A DNA stretch of 64,000 nt. Source: Saururus chinensis (lineage: Eukaryota > Streptophyta > Magnoliopsida > Piperales > Saururaceae). Every line of letters starts with the position of its first letter. Positions within the stretch are counted from its first letter, which is position 1. Of the stretch, positions 23,734 through 36,722 are shown piece by piece. Below the pieces are notes generated by a model that ran no database searches, was not told the origin of the DNA, and saw only the letters and a list, made by a program, of their open reading frames with translations. Position numbers and translations under genes: made by a program. Location of the stretch: positions 34,535,057 to 34,599,056 of the forward strand of contig CP141148.1 in the NCBI GenBank assembly GCA_035235625.1, in the 5' to 3' direction.

Positions 23734-26330
23734 TGTCACACCTTAGCACATGCCACCCTAGAGTCAAACCCGGCCCAAGGAGGAAGCAGCACGTGATGCT
23801 ACAAGGTGGAGTTGAATTGAGGAATACTTAACCATCCTTGGGTAGAACACCATGGAGTTGTGCACAAATACTTTGTACAAAAGCAAAATAAGCAAAGAAA
23901 AGACTACTAATTAAAGCATTAGTCTAATCATACCTACATACTAGTCATAAACAAGTCCACACGTGGCTAAAATAAGTCTAAGCCAACAATGACTAAATAG
24001 AATGTGTGAAGTAGAGCAAAGTATGTATATCTCAACATATCATAAACAAAATTAACATAGCAACCCAACATTTCTATGAATCTTCTCTCAATGATCAGCG
24101 CCATCCACTTGCTGAACATAGAGCCCATCTGAACAACTTGCATGACACAACATGCAACCCCAAAATAAAACACAAAATAAAGAGGGGTGAGCCAAAGCTC
24201 TGCAAGGGTTTTACTATAGAAAGTAAATTCATAATGACAACACATGTATAATTAACATAACATTTATAATTAATATGCCCATTCAACGTGTAACAATTAC
24301 ATAAACATGTGCCACTTGTACATCATGTCATAATTTATATTTCATCAGCATCTACTCATGCTACCAGCATGTCATGATATCCATAACATATCTCATCAAC
24401 ACATACTCATGCCACATGTATACCATGCTATATATATAATATATTTCATCAATGCGTATATACTCATACCATATACATATTATGCTATATATAATACATT
24501 TCATCAATACATAGCCATGTCACCTACATATCATACTATAACCCACATTCCATAAATATCTACTCATATCTCATATCACATGTGCATCATGGGTTCAATT
24601 ATAGCTCATAACATATATACATGTCATGTGTAAACATATGAAACTCATTATTATAATCACCTCGTGCATGAATCATTATTAATATAAACTCATGTATAAT
24701 CATTTCTCAATAAAAATATTCACCCTGTAATATCAAGTGTATCAATTACATATCATCCTACATATTTATACAAATCATACTATAATTACATATATAACAT
24801 AAGCTTCATTATTCCTACATAACTTGTGTCAATGAGCGTTATATCTTATACACAGCAACAAATCAACTATGAATGTCTCACAATTGAGAAAAATAATCAA
24901 CCTGTTCACCTGGACAATCCCTTGCGGGAAAGGTTCGAGTTCCTAGAAATGAAACTAGTGCAATTTGGGTAAGCTTCCCAACTAGGAAAGTACCTACTGC
25001 TCACTGGGACAGTCCCTTACAAGGAAAGTCAGAATTCCTATAAAAGAAAATTAGAGCAGCCTGTTCACTTGGACAAGCCTTACGGGGAAGTCTACATTCC
25101 TACAAAAGGAAACTGGAGCACGTAATAAGTCAGTGCACTCGAACATACCATCTTGAATTCTCAGGGTCCATATAACTTAACAATTAACTTACATAACATT
25201 TAGCTCATCTCAACCCAGGGAGGTGTCATATTCTCGAAAGAAAGCAAAACAAATCATGTCCTTTCGGACCCAAAACCAATTTAATAAGCCTTCGTACAGT
25301 TAATCTGACATCCAATGTCATCTAATCGATCAATCAAAATAATCACAATTAATCCTTATTTATAAATCATTTTTATGAAACATGTCATATAATACATACG
25401 TGAGTAAATGCTAAATGAGCCCGAATATAAGTAAACATGCTTAAATCAGTCCATATGTGCATAAAACATTGTCCATTTATGTCCAATAAAATCATAAACA
25501 TCTAAGCAAGAGTATACATAAGTGGTAGTGTGCAAATCTAAGCTAAGACATGTGAAACATGAACAAACTATAATCAATGTTATATATATGCATGCATCCA
25601 TAATTTATCATAGTCCTATCTAACTAAAATCATAGAGTAAATGTGTAGAACACATCGAAATACAAGTTCAAGATATATATATCTTTATGCTAGACCTAGA
25701 CAAGTATAAACATATTTATACTTATGTTAAAACATGTAAAACACAATTCATCCTAATCAATATAACATGTGCAAGCATATGTACATAATCATGGTCAAAA
25801 CCTACTTGAATCATTAAGTAAATTATGAAGAAGTCATCAAACATAAATTTAAAACAAGTAGAATATCATACTAAAACTAAACAAGTATAATCCTAATCAT
25901 GCTTTAGCTAAATAATAATTTAAAAATGGTCCTCATGAAATCATAGCAACATTTATAGGTAACCATAAGTCATTTTAATCATAAAGAATTAGATTTATAA
26001 AAAAAGAACAAGAAATAACTAAAATATACAAAAATAATAAAACTACCGTTTGGCAGTTCAAATGTCTTTCACAATTCACTTTTTACCTATTTTCTGGCTC
26101 ATCTTTAACCTTTCAAAAACTAATTTAAAATATTCTAAAATTCAAGATAAATTCTAAAATCACTATAGAATATCGTGATATCAAAATATAACCCTAAAAC
26201 ATGATAGATTTAATTATTTTTATGCTTAATTACAAAAAAATAGACATAAATAATATATTTTTAACCAATCACCATTAAAATACAAAATAAAGCGAGAACT
26301 CGCATATCTAAAATTATACATTCTAATGGA
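23734..26330. mobile_element. LTR-like repeat tract
   Basis: It begins TGTCACACCTTAGCAC at 23734; the gene 1 block has a matching but shorter stretch (about 5391-5645). The sequence is AT-rich and non-coding, with long CATGTACACCATGCTATAT-like runs (24300-24620). At 24899-25130 the phrase CCTGTTCACCTGGACA with a following CTT(A/G)CGGGGAAG occurs about three times. This resembles the inside of a long plant LTR, but no closing end or flanking duplication was found. Fossil; family uncertain. Confidence 0.3.
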
Positions 26331-27779
26331 CGAAACTAGATAAGACAAAACTTAAATTCTACCAAAAAACTTAAGTTTTATCAGCCGAAGTTGGGGCAAC
26401 AGGGATTTGGTTTTGTAGGCCAAGGCTGGGGCGAGATCTATCCATGAGTTGAGGGGGAACCTTCTAGTGGAGCTAGAGGGGCTGTTCTGCACCCAATATG
26501 GGTGCCGGTGAGGAGCTTGGAGCATTTGGTCCAAACAACAGTAATCGTGCAAAGGAATAATTGCATATAGCACAACTCCTCGGATGTGATTTCACTGTAT
26601 GAGGACCATTGTTGAGGCAGGAACAACTTCCGACTGAGATCGTGCATGTTAGTGTGGTGCCCATTTGCAATAGCCATTTAGGAGAGTAGAAGAACTTCAC
26701 TTCTTTAGTTGCAGTAGCTGAAAAGGACGATCTTGCAATCTGGCAAAAGCCGATCATTCACATTGAGTGTATAAAAAGCAGGAGCGTCTATAAAACACCT
26801 CATATGTGCAAAGATGACAATTTAGACACCGCCTGGTAAGAAAACGTAGGCAATTTTTGATTGATAATGTAGCCGGTTACTGATTAGTTCATATTGAAAT
26901 AAGTTCAAACTTCAAATTGCCTTCTCTAATATTGTTCCACCTAGATTATGCAGCGGATCCCTTCCTAGAATTACCCCTAAGAAGTAACAAAGCGATAATG
27001 AGCTACGGAAACATAGTGGCGCATTACAAGAAAATCATTCATGTTGGCAATTCTGTTCAGTTCTGTCTGCAGAATTTTTTTTCCAATCACAATGGCATTA
27101 TTGTTGAGCATGAGTCACAAGTGTTTCTTTCTTATGTGCACAGAAAAACTCAATTTGAATGCATTAGTTTTATGTAATTCCAATAACTGGATTTTAACCG
27201 CGTAGGAAATATGAGATTCACTGGATTAAATAGAGGAATGCCCTTTACCATTATTTTCACATGTTAGATATTGGAGACTTGCTTAAACATGTGAACCAAT
27301 GTTCTCAGAAACATTGTTATAAGTCTATTTGATATCATCTCTACAAATTATCTTCTTTTATCCTTATTCATTCAAATTTCTGTGCATTCTCTTATTGGCA
27401 GATATTGTTACTGTTTTTTTTTCCTTTTTGATGATCATATTTATATACTCCTGGTAATTTGCAGTTGCAATATTTTTTGTATTTTGGTCCGATAGAATCA
27501 TTTTGGTGGTTATAGATGACATGGAATATGTGAGAATAAAGAGAGAAAATAAATGTGTACTAAAAATTTCAAATATGAGAAAGAATTTTCACAAACTTTG
27601 ATGCAACTACGTGTTGTGGCAATAGGATTTTTTTAGTAGATCTTGGTTTTTGCATAAACCCTACCTTCTCTACATGTTTAGTTGGGCATATTGGTTAGTA
27701 TTTATATTTTTTTCATGTTGTCTTATAGAATGTGATGGATGACCCCAGACCTTTTCCCCTTCCCGTGACATAGGTCTGG
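26331..27779. other. Unassigned region before the exon-like fragment
   Basis: There are open readings of 70-95 codons on the minus strand (26352-26757) and one on the plus strand (26917-27177), but no recognisable domain. T-rich stretches at 27340-27720 look like intron sequence leading to the acceptor before 27780, which suggests a captured piece of a host gene. Confidence 0.3.
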
Positions 27780-27971
27780 CTGCAAATATTACAGTAAATT
27801 TCTGAGTGAACATGGAGTTGACATCTTAGAAGATCTGGTGGTTTCTTTGGTAGATGGGATTGCTAGCATGTATTTAAAGCTCATTTCCATTGACAGTAAT
27901 ATGTGTGCTGAGATGAATAGTGTGGGTTTAATAGTTTGCCCTTTGTCAACAAGAGCACTTCAAAGATTACG
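27772..27971 (+). pseudogene. Exon-like gene fragment, copy B, with splice-site context
   Basis: It reads CKYYSKFLSEHGVDILEDL, then VDGIASMYLKLISIDSNM, then PLSTRALQRLRNE, and stops being protein-like exactly at GAG/GTATTG, a plausible donor. A T-rich tract and AG precede it. It therefore looks like one complete internal exon of about 65 codons. I do not recognise the family. The copia fossil starts about 70 bases downstream. Confidence 0.45.
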
Positions 27972-28039
27972 AAATGAGGTATTGCTATTCAGATTAGGAA
28001 CACACTAATGCTAAGATTTGACCTTGTGTTATTTGTGAG

Positions 28040-30720
28040 AAGTTTTAGGAGTTTTGAGTTGCAATAGTTAATATGGTAATTCACATCATAAATCGGTCAC
28101 CATATAGAGCTATTGAGTAAAAGGTGTTTGCGAAGGTATCAACAGGAAATGCTATTGATTACTCCACACTTAGGATTTTTAGGTATCCTGCACATGCTCA
28201 TATTCAGATCATGCAAATGAGTAATATTGACTCTAAGTCTAAAAAATATTTTTTTATGGGGAATGAAAAAGGATTGAAAGGATATAAACTTTATGAACAA
28301 AAAGAAAAGAATGCAGTCCTCAGTAGGGATGTAGAATTTGATGAAACCCACATGTTATGTAGGTAGGATGGTGATAAGGTGCATCAAAAAGTCAGTAACA
28401 AATGGAAGTCATGTGAAAAGAGATAATGGAGATGCCCAAATGGAGGATATAGACATGCAGCGATGTCCTTAGGTGGGTGATGATTAGCATCATAAGCCTT
28501 ATATTATTGCAAAAGAAAAGCAAATAAAAAAAATAAAGCAACAGTCAAATAGGACTTTAAGGATATGGTTTCTTTAGCTTTATTTACTAGCTGAGGAGAT
28601 CCATCTTATTTTTAGGATGCTAAAAAATCTAAAGACAATGACTAGTGGATGAGCCCATGATAGAGGAGATGAAATCTCTATACTAGAACAAAACTTGGGA
28701 GTTGGTTGAACTACGTGAAGAGAAAAATGATATTAGATGCAAATAGGTGCTTAGAAAAAAAAGTTTTGTTAGATAAGGAACCTAAACAGGTTAAGACTAG
28801 GTTAGTGGCCAAAGGAGAGGCACAAGAAGAAGGTGTGAATTTTAATGAAATTTTCACTCCAATAATAAAGCACACTTCTATTTAGATTTTTCTTACTATG
28901 GTGTCTTACTATGATCTAGAACTTGAATAACATAATGTGAAGATGATATTTCTTCATGGGGAACTAAAAGAGAAAATTTACATGTAGTAGCATGAGGGAT
29001 TTGAAGAACTAGGGAAGGAAGACTTATCATGCATGTTGAAAAAGTTTCTATATGGCTTAAAGCAATCACCAAAGGCAATGGAACAAGAAGTTTGACTTAT
29101 TTATGTTGAAAAGTAGATACACTTGTAATGAGTATGAGTGTTTATTTTCATGTTATTCCCAATTGTTCCTTTGTCTATTTACTCTTATATGTTGATAACA
29201 TGTTAATTGCTACTAAGAATATGTTGAATGTTGACTTATTAAGATCTAAGTTGAATGTTGACTTATTAAGATCTAAGTCTTAGACTTGCAAAAAATTATC
29301 ATTGGTATAGAGATCTAGAGAGACAAGAAACTTGGGAGGCTATGGCTATCTCAAGGGAAGTATATTAAAAAGGTGTTGGATAAGTTTAGCATGAACAATG
29401 TTAAACAGTTAGTATACCTCTTGCTGCTCACTTCAAGTTGAGTGTAGAGTTATATCCCACTACAGAGGATGATACTTCAAAGTATGAAACTGGTACCTTA
29501 TGCTAGTGCATTTGGTTGTTTAATGTATGTTATGGTGTGTACTAGGCCAAATATTATCCAAGCAATAAGTGTTATTAGCAAGTTCATGGCTAATCTATGG
29601 AGGAAACATTAGGATGTTGTAAAGTGGATTTCAAGGTATCTGAATGGGACAAAGAATGTTGGCATTTCTTTTTGGAATGATGGAACATTGACACATATAG
29701 CTGGATAGGTGGATGTAGACGTAAATCTACCACATGATATGTGTTTACTTTTATAGGTGGTGCAATCAGCTAGAGGTCTATTCTCTAGGAAGTGATTATT
29801 TTATCAATAGCAAAGGCTAAATACATAACAATTTTAGAGGTAGCTAAAGAGGCTATATGGCTAAAGGGACTAGTCAATGAACTAGGATTGAAGCAAGAGA
29901 ATATTAAAGTATTTTGTGATAGTCAAAGTGCCCTATATTTAGTGAAAATTAAGTTTATTATGTTAGGACAAAGCACATTGCAATGAGATATATGGGAATA
30001 TATGTCAGATTGGGAGATTCATCTTCAAAAGGTGAACACAAAAGAGAATGTTGCATATATGTTAACAAACCCGATGACCACGGAAACGTTCATTGCTTGA
30101 GCTTTCTTAACCTCAAAAGGTGTTGTAAATCACATTGCACCCAGATGAGGTGAAAGGAGTTGTGTTCAAGGTGGAGGATGTAGGGACATGCCTGCATTCA
30201 AATAAAGGTAGTTGCAAGAACTTCTCCTACATGACTTGTAGAGTTCAAGTCAAGGCGAAGATTACCGTCGTATGTGCCTTGTAATCTATATGTGATAGAG
30301 TTTCAGTCCAACTTGAACTTGGGGCCCACATAGTGGGTAATTATAATTGAGTGGATAGCTCATTATGGGGAGAGAAAAAACCTATACAGGATTTGGTTGT
30401 TAGAAAATAAACTTATATCTTGTAACCAAAAAGGGGGTGAACTTTTTTCCTACGAAGTCATTAATTCTTTGAAAGTTTTTGTTCTTCTTTCCTTGGTGAG
30501 AGAAGAAAGGGGTTTTCATCAAAAGGGAATTCTCTCATGGTATTGAGAGGCTTGTAAACTAGTTATTTCTCAAGTATAGTGGAAGGATTCTCTCCTGCCA
30601 TGGATGTAAGCACCTTACCGAACCACATAAATCTTTGTGTCTCTTGTTCGGTTCTTTTTTCTATGTTTTTGCTTTAATTTTTGTTTTTGTTTGAGTTGTG
30701 CTATTGTAAAAATTCTATAA
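28040..30720 (+). mobile_element. Broken Ty1/copia retrotransposon fossil
   Basis: Parts in order are the end of integrase (about 28060-28370, with SKKYFFMGNEKGLKGYKLYE), reverse transcriptase (about 28680-29600), RNase H (about 29790-30000, with AKAKYITILEVAKEAIWLKG and FCDSQSALYLV) and a probable 3' LTR from about 30179 to 30720, following a GGTGGAG polypurine-like tract. The order integrase-RT-RNase H is diagnostic of copia. The gag, protease and 5' LTR are missing here. It is broken in many places and looks old. Confidence 0.8.
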
Positions 30721-30849
30721 AAAAGATACATATGGTCCACACAATCCTAAACAAACAGTAATATTCATTTTTCTCCCTAATAAGAGTTCATCAAAAGAGA
30801 ACCATTCTAACCAAAACTCTCCTCATTACATTTCTTTCATAAACTTAAA

Positions 30850-31122
30850 TTATGATTGTATTATGATTCATATTAACATTTTTTAATAATCTTATTAGGA
30901 TGCATCACGACTTGCATGAGATGGACCTTGGATCTTGATCTGATGACACACATTAACACAAGGGCATGCCAATAGACTTGAGTTGGGGTTCATGAGATCT
31001 CTCTATCTAACAATAAATGGTGCCTTGGCACCAAGACAAAATAGGTGAGTTGATTCCCATATTAAAATTTTTCATTTTATAATAAATGTAAAGAACACTA
31101 ATAATCTTTTGACTTTTAGTGA
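30850..31122. repeat. Distal part of the gene 3 upstream block
   Basis: It matches 15560-15810 upstream of gene 2 (shared phrases include ATCACGACTTGCA and TTGAGTTGGGGTTCAT). It is separated from the proximal part (37912 onward) by the solo LTR. Confidence 0.65.
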
Positions 31123-34100
31123 TGTAAGGTCTCTAATCTTAACCCGGTCTATTTTCAATTTAATTAAGTTGTTATTGTGTGGTTTTATTTTAATTGGCCA
31201 GTTTATCTTGTTTTGGGGTTAAAGAGGGATAATGGTGACTTTAATAAGGTTTTTCTTCATTTTTATGAGTTTTTATACTAAACTAAATTTTTCCTATTTT
31301 TAGAATTTTTTTGGGATTTTATGGGATTTTATCGTAAAATTAGGGTGCGGGTCCCACCGTGGGCCCCATGTTTGTGTTTTGAGGCAATGGTCCCAAAGAC
31401 CCTAAACTCCACTTATTTCATGATTAAAGAGTTTCAAAGTTTTTAAAATCTAAAATGAGGAAATTACCTATTTATAGTATAAAATTCTATTTGTACCTCA
31501 ATTTTTAATATGTATACCCCATAGGACTTACTATAAATAAAAAATCTCAGCTCTATTCCCAATTGGGAAGGGCTGAGATCTGGGAGTCTGAGAAGCCCAA
31601 ATCCCCATACCAAAGAAGGAAAATTAATTTAGGTATGTTTTAGTCTTGATTTTTTATTAATATCTTAGGTTTTTACTTAATATTTCTTAATCTCATCTTT
31701 TCCAAAGTTGAATCTTGTTTTACCCTACTAAAGTTTCTGTTTTTAATCTATATTTCAAACCTCCAAATAAGGGATTTTCTTTTTTTAGTAAAGAAAGCCC
31801 TAGATCCAAAAGTTTCAAGTAATTAAGCTTAAATAATCGAATTTAATGAGGTATTAACTAAACCCCAACTTTGGGTAGGGATTTGTGGGGATTGAAGCTT
31901 CGATTTTGGACCAAAAGCTCACTGAAGGTAAGAGTTTTTATTCCTAAATGAGTTTATGTTTCAGATATGTAGTTTGGAATGGTTTATATGAGTTTTTCTT
32001 AATATTGTGCTTTAATTGTGGGTTAAGTAAAACATGTTCTTTTTAGTAATTTTCTTTTGATTTAGTTTAGAAATGACTAGATCTATTGTGTTTTAAGTTT
32101 ATATTTCAATATTATGATGTTTGAAAGTGATATTGGGATGCTCTTGTTGATTTTGTATATTTTCGGTTTTGGGTTCGTAAGGTTGAAGACACCATATTTG
32201 AAATATCCAGGGAGTTCGAACAGCTGACTGGCCGATTGAATGGCCAGGCTTTCGAATGGCCATTTGGCAGATCGAAACAGCCAAATAGTAGATTTGCCTT
32301 CTTAAGTATTTTGTCTATTTTTCTTGCTCCTCTTCATAAATCTTATTTATTATGATTATAATGAGTTATATTTACTTGAAAATGTTACTATGAGGGCATG
32401 AATCTTGTCTTGAAAACTATGATGTAGGTCAAGTATGAAATTGGTTACGTGTTGTTGGATTTTAGCATGACATTCTCTTTATCATAAATTCATGTTTAAT
32501 GATTCTCCATATTTTATTTATGATTCCGACAAGTTTAAAGTATAAGGATGGGCATGTATGCTTGCACATGTTATGTTAATTATGAGTGAACTATATTTCC
32601 ATGTCTAGCTTAAGTAAAGTGCTGATTATGCTTACCTAAGTATAACATGAAGTTGTAATTGACTTGGACTTATGTTTTTTGAGGTTTTCATCGGACTTTA
32701 TTCATGATTTCAATAAGAGGGAACCATGATAAAATTATAAAGGCACGAGTATGGTAGAATGATGGTTTGTTCATAATGCATATATCAATGCTTAGATTTG
32801 AGCACTCTTACTATGTACACACTATGTGAAGGTAATTATGGTGATGATTCGACACAAATGGATTAGTAATGATGCATATATGGACTGATTGGAGCATATC
32901 TCATGTATTAGGATTTATGTAGTGTTACTCATGTATGTAACATGTTGCATGCATCATGAAAAAGGTTTATAAATGTGATTTATCATGATTAGCCATGATT
33001 AGTCGATTGGATGCAATGGGGTAACATTTCTTTCCAGATTAATCAAACAGGGGCTTATCAATTTAGTTTTACATCTGAAGGGATGGGGTTTTACGTCCAA
33101 TGGACGGGGTTTTGCATCCCTTTGAGGACGGGTTTTCTTCCCCCGAGTTGACAAGAGCTGCAATGTTATAAGGAGATTAAATTGTTGAGAATCAAGACTA
33201 GTTTGTCTGAGTGCACGGCTTACTAGGGGGTATTTTCCCCATTAGGGATCTTACCCAAATTGCTCTGTTCCTTCGGACCTTCATGTTGGGGATTACTCGG
33301 AGTGAGCAAGACTGTTTATGCTTCGATCGATTAAGTATGATTGTTTTCTCTATGAATGAGACTTTCATTACATGTTGTGATTATATGTGTATGTGATATG
33401 ATGCTCGATTATACGGTTGTTATGTAGAGATGTGAGAGCTTCTATTACACATATAGGTATGGAATTTAATTGCATCTTATGAAGGATAATGGATAATGTG
33501 TGTTGAGACACTCTTATGCAGGATGAATGTATGTATTAAGAATGAATTATGAATGATATGATATTGTGATATGCAATGCGGAATGGTATGCAAGATGAAT
33601 GTATGTATTGAGAATAGATCATAAATGAGATGATATTATGATTTGCCATGTGGAATGGTATACAAGTGATAGTTGATGATATCATGAGTATGCGTATATG
33701 ATGAGTAAGTATTGATATAGAGATGCACATGTTACGTGAATGTTCTATGATGAATGAGTGTGTTTATGTGATGAAACATTATGTGGAATACTTATGGTGT
33801 ATCTTTTTGGATTTATCCTCTTGTGATATAAAAACCTTGCTGAGTATTTTTTCTCACTCTTCTTTCTCGTATTTTTGTTTTGGGGCTACATGGCACAATA
33901 TGCAAGTGACAGTACAACAAAAAAGACTATTAGCGACGCATAAATGTGTCGCTAAATAGTCCACTAAACGTCGCTAATCACTATTAGCGATGTATAATAA
34001 ACGTCGCTATAAACGTCAAAAAACGTGTCGTCGCTATTGTGTATTTGCGAAGTATAAATAAAAACGTCGTTAATATGGCCCTTTAGCGACATATATACAA

Positions 34101-34439
34101 GTGTCATTAATAATTGATTATTAGCGTCACTAATAAATTATTTTTATTTTTTTTAAATTGTTATTCTATTAGCGACGCATAGGAAAGCGTTGCTAATAGT
34201 TATCATTAAAATAAGCGTCGCTAATACTTATTAGCGACGTAGAAATACATCGCTAATGGATTAAAGTTTTTTAAAAATTTAAGAGCGTCACTAATATTAT
34301 AATATTAAAAAAAATTAAATGTAATAATTGCGCTTCTAAAACATCGCTAATTCATTTTAATATATTTAAAAAAAATTAGCGACGCATATGGATGCGTCGC
34401 TAAAGATAAATTTTTAATGATACGTCGCTAATATTTTTA

Positions 34440-35110
34440 ATGAAGGGAGAGGGGGGGTCCAGAGAAGGGAGGAAGAGAGGGTTGAGCACGGGGGTAGGAG
34501 GGGTGGGGGTCCGGAGCAAGGGGGAGGATGGGAGGAAAGGGGGAGTCCGGAGCAGGGGGAGTGGAGGGGGAGCGGGGGGAGTGGAGGGGGAGCAGGGGGT
34601 CCAGAGCAAGGGGCATGGAGGGGTTCGAAGCAAGGGGGAGGGGGACGGGGGAGAGGGACCATGAGGACGGCAGCGGCGGCACCATCCTCCCCTCCCCCCC
34701 CCCATGAAAATCAAAGGGAGAGAAGGGGGCGGAGAAAGGGGGAGCGCAAGGATGGCGGCGGCAGCACCATCCTCCCGACCCCCACCCCTCCCGGTCCCCC
34801 TCTCCCCGGCACCGCCCCCTCCTTTGAAAATAAGAGGGGGGACTGGAGCGAGGGGAGGGAGGAGGGGTGGAAGGGACGTCAGCGGTGACATCCTCCGGCC
34901 CTCCTCTCCCCTACTCCGGCCATCCTCTCTCTGGCGGAACAGGGGGAGTGGTCCAAAAAGGGGGGAGGGATGAGGGGGGTGGAGGCAACGGAGGCGGAGG
35001 GGAGGCAGTGGGAAGGCAAAGAAAATCAGCGGGGACACGGCGGGAAGGTGGCGGGGAGGTGCAAGGTCAACGGAGTGGAGGCGGGGCGACGAAGGGGAAC
35101 CAAGGGGACG
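34440..35110. repeat. G/A-rich low-complexity core of the CACTA element
   Basis: Runs of GGGGGAG, GGAGGGG and GGCGG units dominate. Overlapping open readings on both strands are compositional and have no domain. Confidence 0.8.
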
Positions 35111-35574
35111 GATTAGATATATAACGCAGGTGAAATTTTGCCTACACGCGAAATTTCCCTACAAGGGCAAAATTTTGCCCGCGCGTTTATATGTTTTTTT
35201 CTAAAGTACAATTAGTGACGCTCAAATGAGCATTGCAATTACAAGGTATTCGCAACGTTTAATCAATACGTCGCGAATATATTATTGTATTCACGATGTA
35301 TAAATGTATATGCCGCTAATAAAATGCAGTAATAGCGACGTATCCTATATACGTTGCTAATATTTTTTTTTGTTCTTTAAAATTAATTTTAAAAAATAGA
35401 AAAATAATTAAAAGAAATCATATTAGCGACGTATAAAATTATACGTCCCTTATTAGCGACGTATAATTTTAATACGTCGCTAATACATCTGCTCATAGCG
35501 ACATAAAAAAGTATACGTCGTGATTAGTATTTATTTTAATTTTTTTATTTTAAAATTAAAAAAAATATAATAAA

Positions 35575-35935
35575 ATGCCTCTCTCTTCCCTCCCCTATCT
35601 CTCCCTCTCCTCTCTCTTCCCTCCCCCCTCTCTCTCTCTTCCCTCCCCCCTCTCTCTCCCTCTCTCTCTCCTCTCTCTTCCCTCCTCCCTCTCTCTCCCT
35701 CTCCTCTCTCTCTCCCTCTCTCTCTCTCCCCTCTCTCTCCATCTCTCTCCTCCCTCTCCCTCCCTCCCTCTCTCTCTCCATCTCTCTCTCCTCTCTCTCT
35801 CCCTCCTCCCTCCCCTCTCTCTCCTCCTTCTCTCTCTCACCCCTCTCTCTCTACCCTCCCCTCCCTCTCCTCCCTCTTTCTCTCTCTCTCCTCCCTCTCA
35901 CTTCTCTCCTCTCATCTCTCCCCCCTCTCTCTATT
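35575..35935. repeat. CT-rich microsatellite tract
   Basis: An almost pure pyrimidine strand of CTCTCT/CCCTC units about 360 bases long; a second tract lies at 36229-36722. Such mirror-like polypyrimidine runs can form triplex DNA. Confidence 0.9.
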
Positions 35936-36228
35936 TTATATATTTTTAAAAAAATTAATTAAAAAAAAACATGTATTAGCAATGTATAGGCATATACGTC
36001 GCTAATACTAGTATTAGCAACGTATATGCCTATACGTCGCTAATACCTTTGAGTATTAGCAATGTATAGGTCTATATGTCGCTAATACATGTGACTATTA
36101 TAGACGTATAGGAATATACGTCGCTAATACCCTTAGTATTAGCGACGTATACTCTATACGTCGCTAATACAGGTTTTTTTATTTTTAATTAATTTTTAAA
36201 TAAAAAAATATAAAACAAATAAAAAAAT

Positions 36229-36722
36229 TTCCTCTCTCCTCTCTCTCTCCACCCTCTTCTCTCTCTCTCCCTATATCTCTCTCTCCTCCCTCTCTCTCTC
36301 TCTCTCCTCCCTCTCTCTCTCCTCCCTCTTTCTCTCTCTCTCCCTCCCTCCCTCACTCCTCCTTCTCTCTCTCCTCTCTCTCTCCACCCTCTTCTCTCTC
36401 TACCCTCTCTACCTATATATATCTCTCTCTCCTCCCACTCTCCCCTTCCCCTCTCTCTCCTCCCTCCCTCTCTCCTCTCTCTCTCCCCTTCCCCTCTCTC
36501 CTCTCTCTCTCCCCTTCCCCTCTCTCCTCTCTCTCTCCCCTTCCCCTCTCTCCTCTCTCTCTCCCCTTCCCCTCCTCTCTCTCCCCTTCCCCTCTTTCCT
36601 CTCTCTCTCCCCTTCCCCTCTCTCCTCTCTCTCCTGCCTCTCCCTCTCACCTCCCCCTCGCTCTTCGATCCCTCTCTCTCCTCACTCTCACTCTCTCTCT
36701 CAATGCATGCTCTTCACTCTCT
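36229..36722. repeat. Second CT-rich microsatellite tract
   Basis: About 490 bases of CTCTCT/CCCTTCCCC units. A 28-30 base unit with CTCTCCCCTTCCCCTCTC repeats about six times at 36475-36625. Confidence 0.9.

Noticed and set aside
34400-36650. Several long open readings on both strands (Pro-, Gly-, Arg/Glu- or Leu/Ser-rich)
   Set aside because: They are low-complexity translations of purine- or pyrimidine-rich tracts inside the CACTA element, with overlapping open frames on both strands and no domain.
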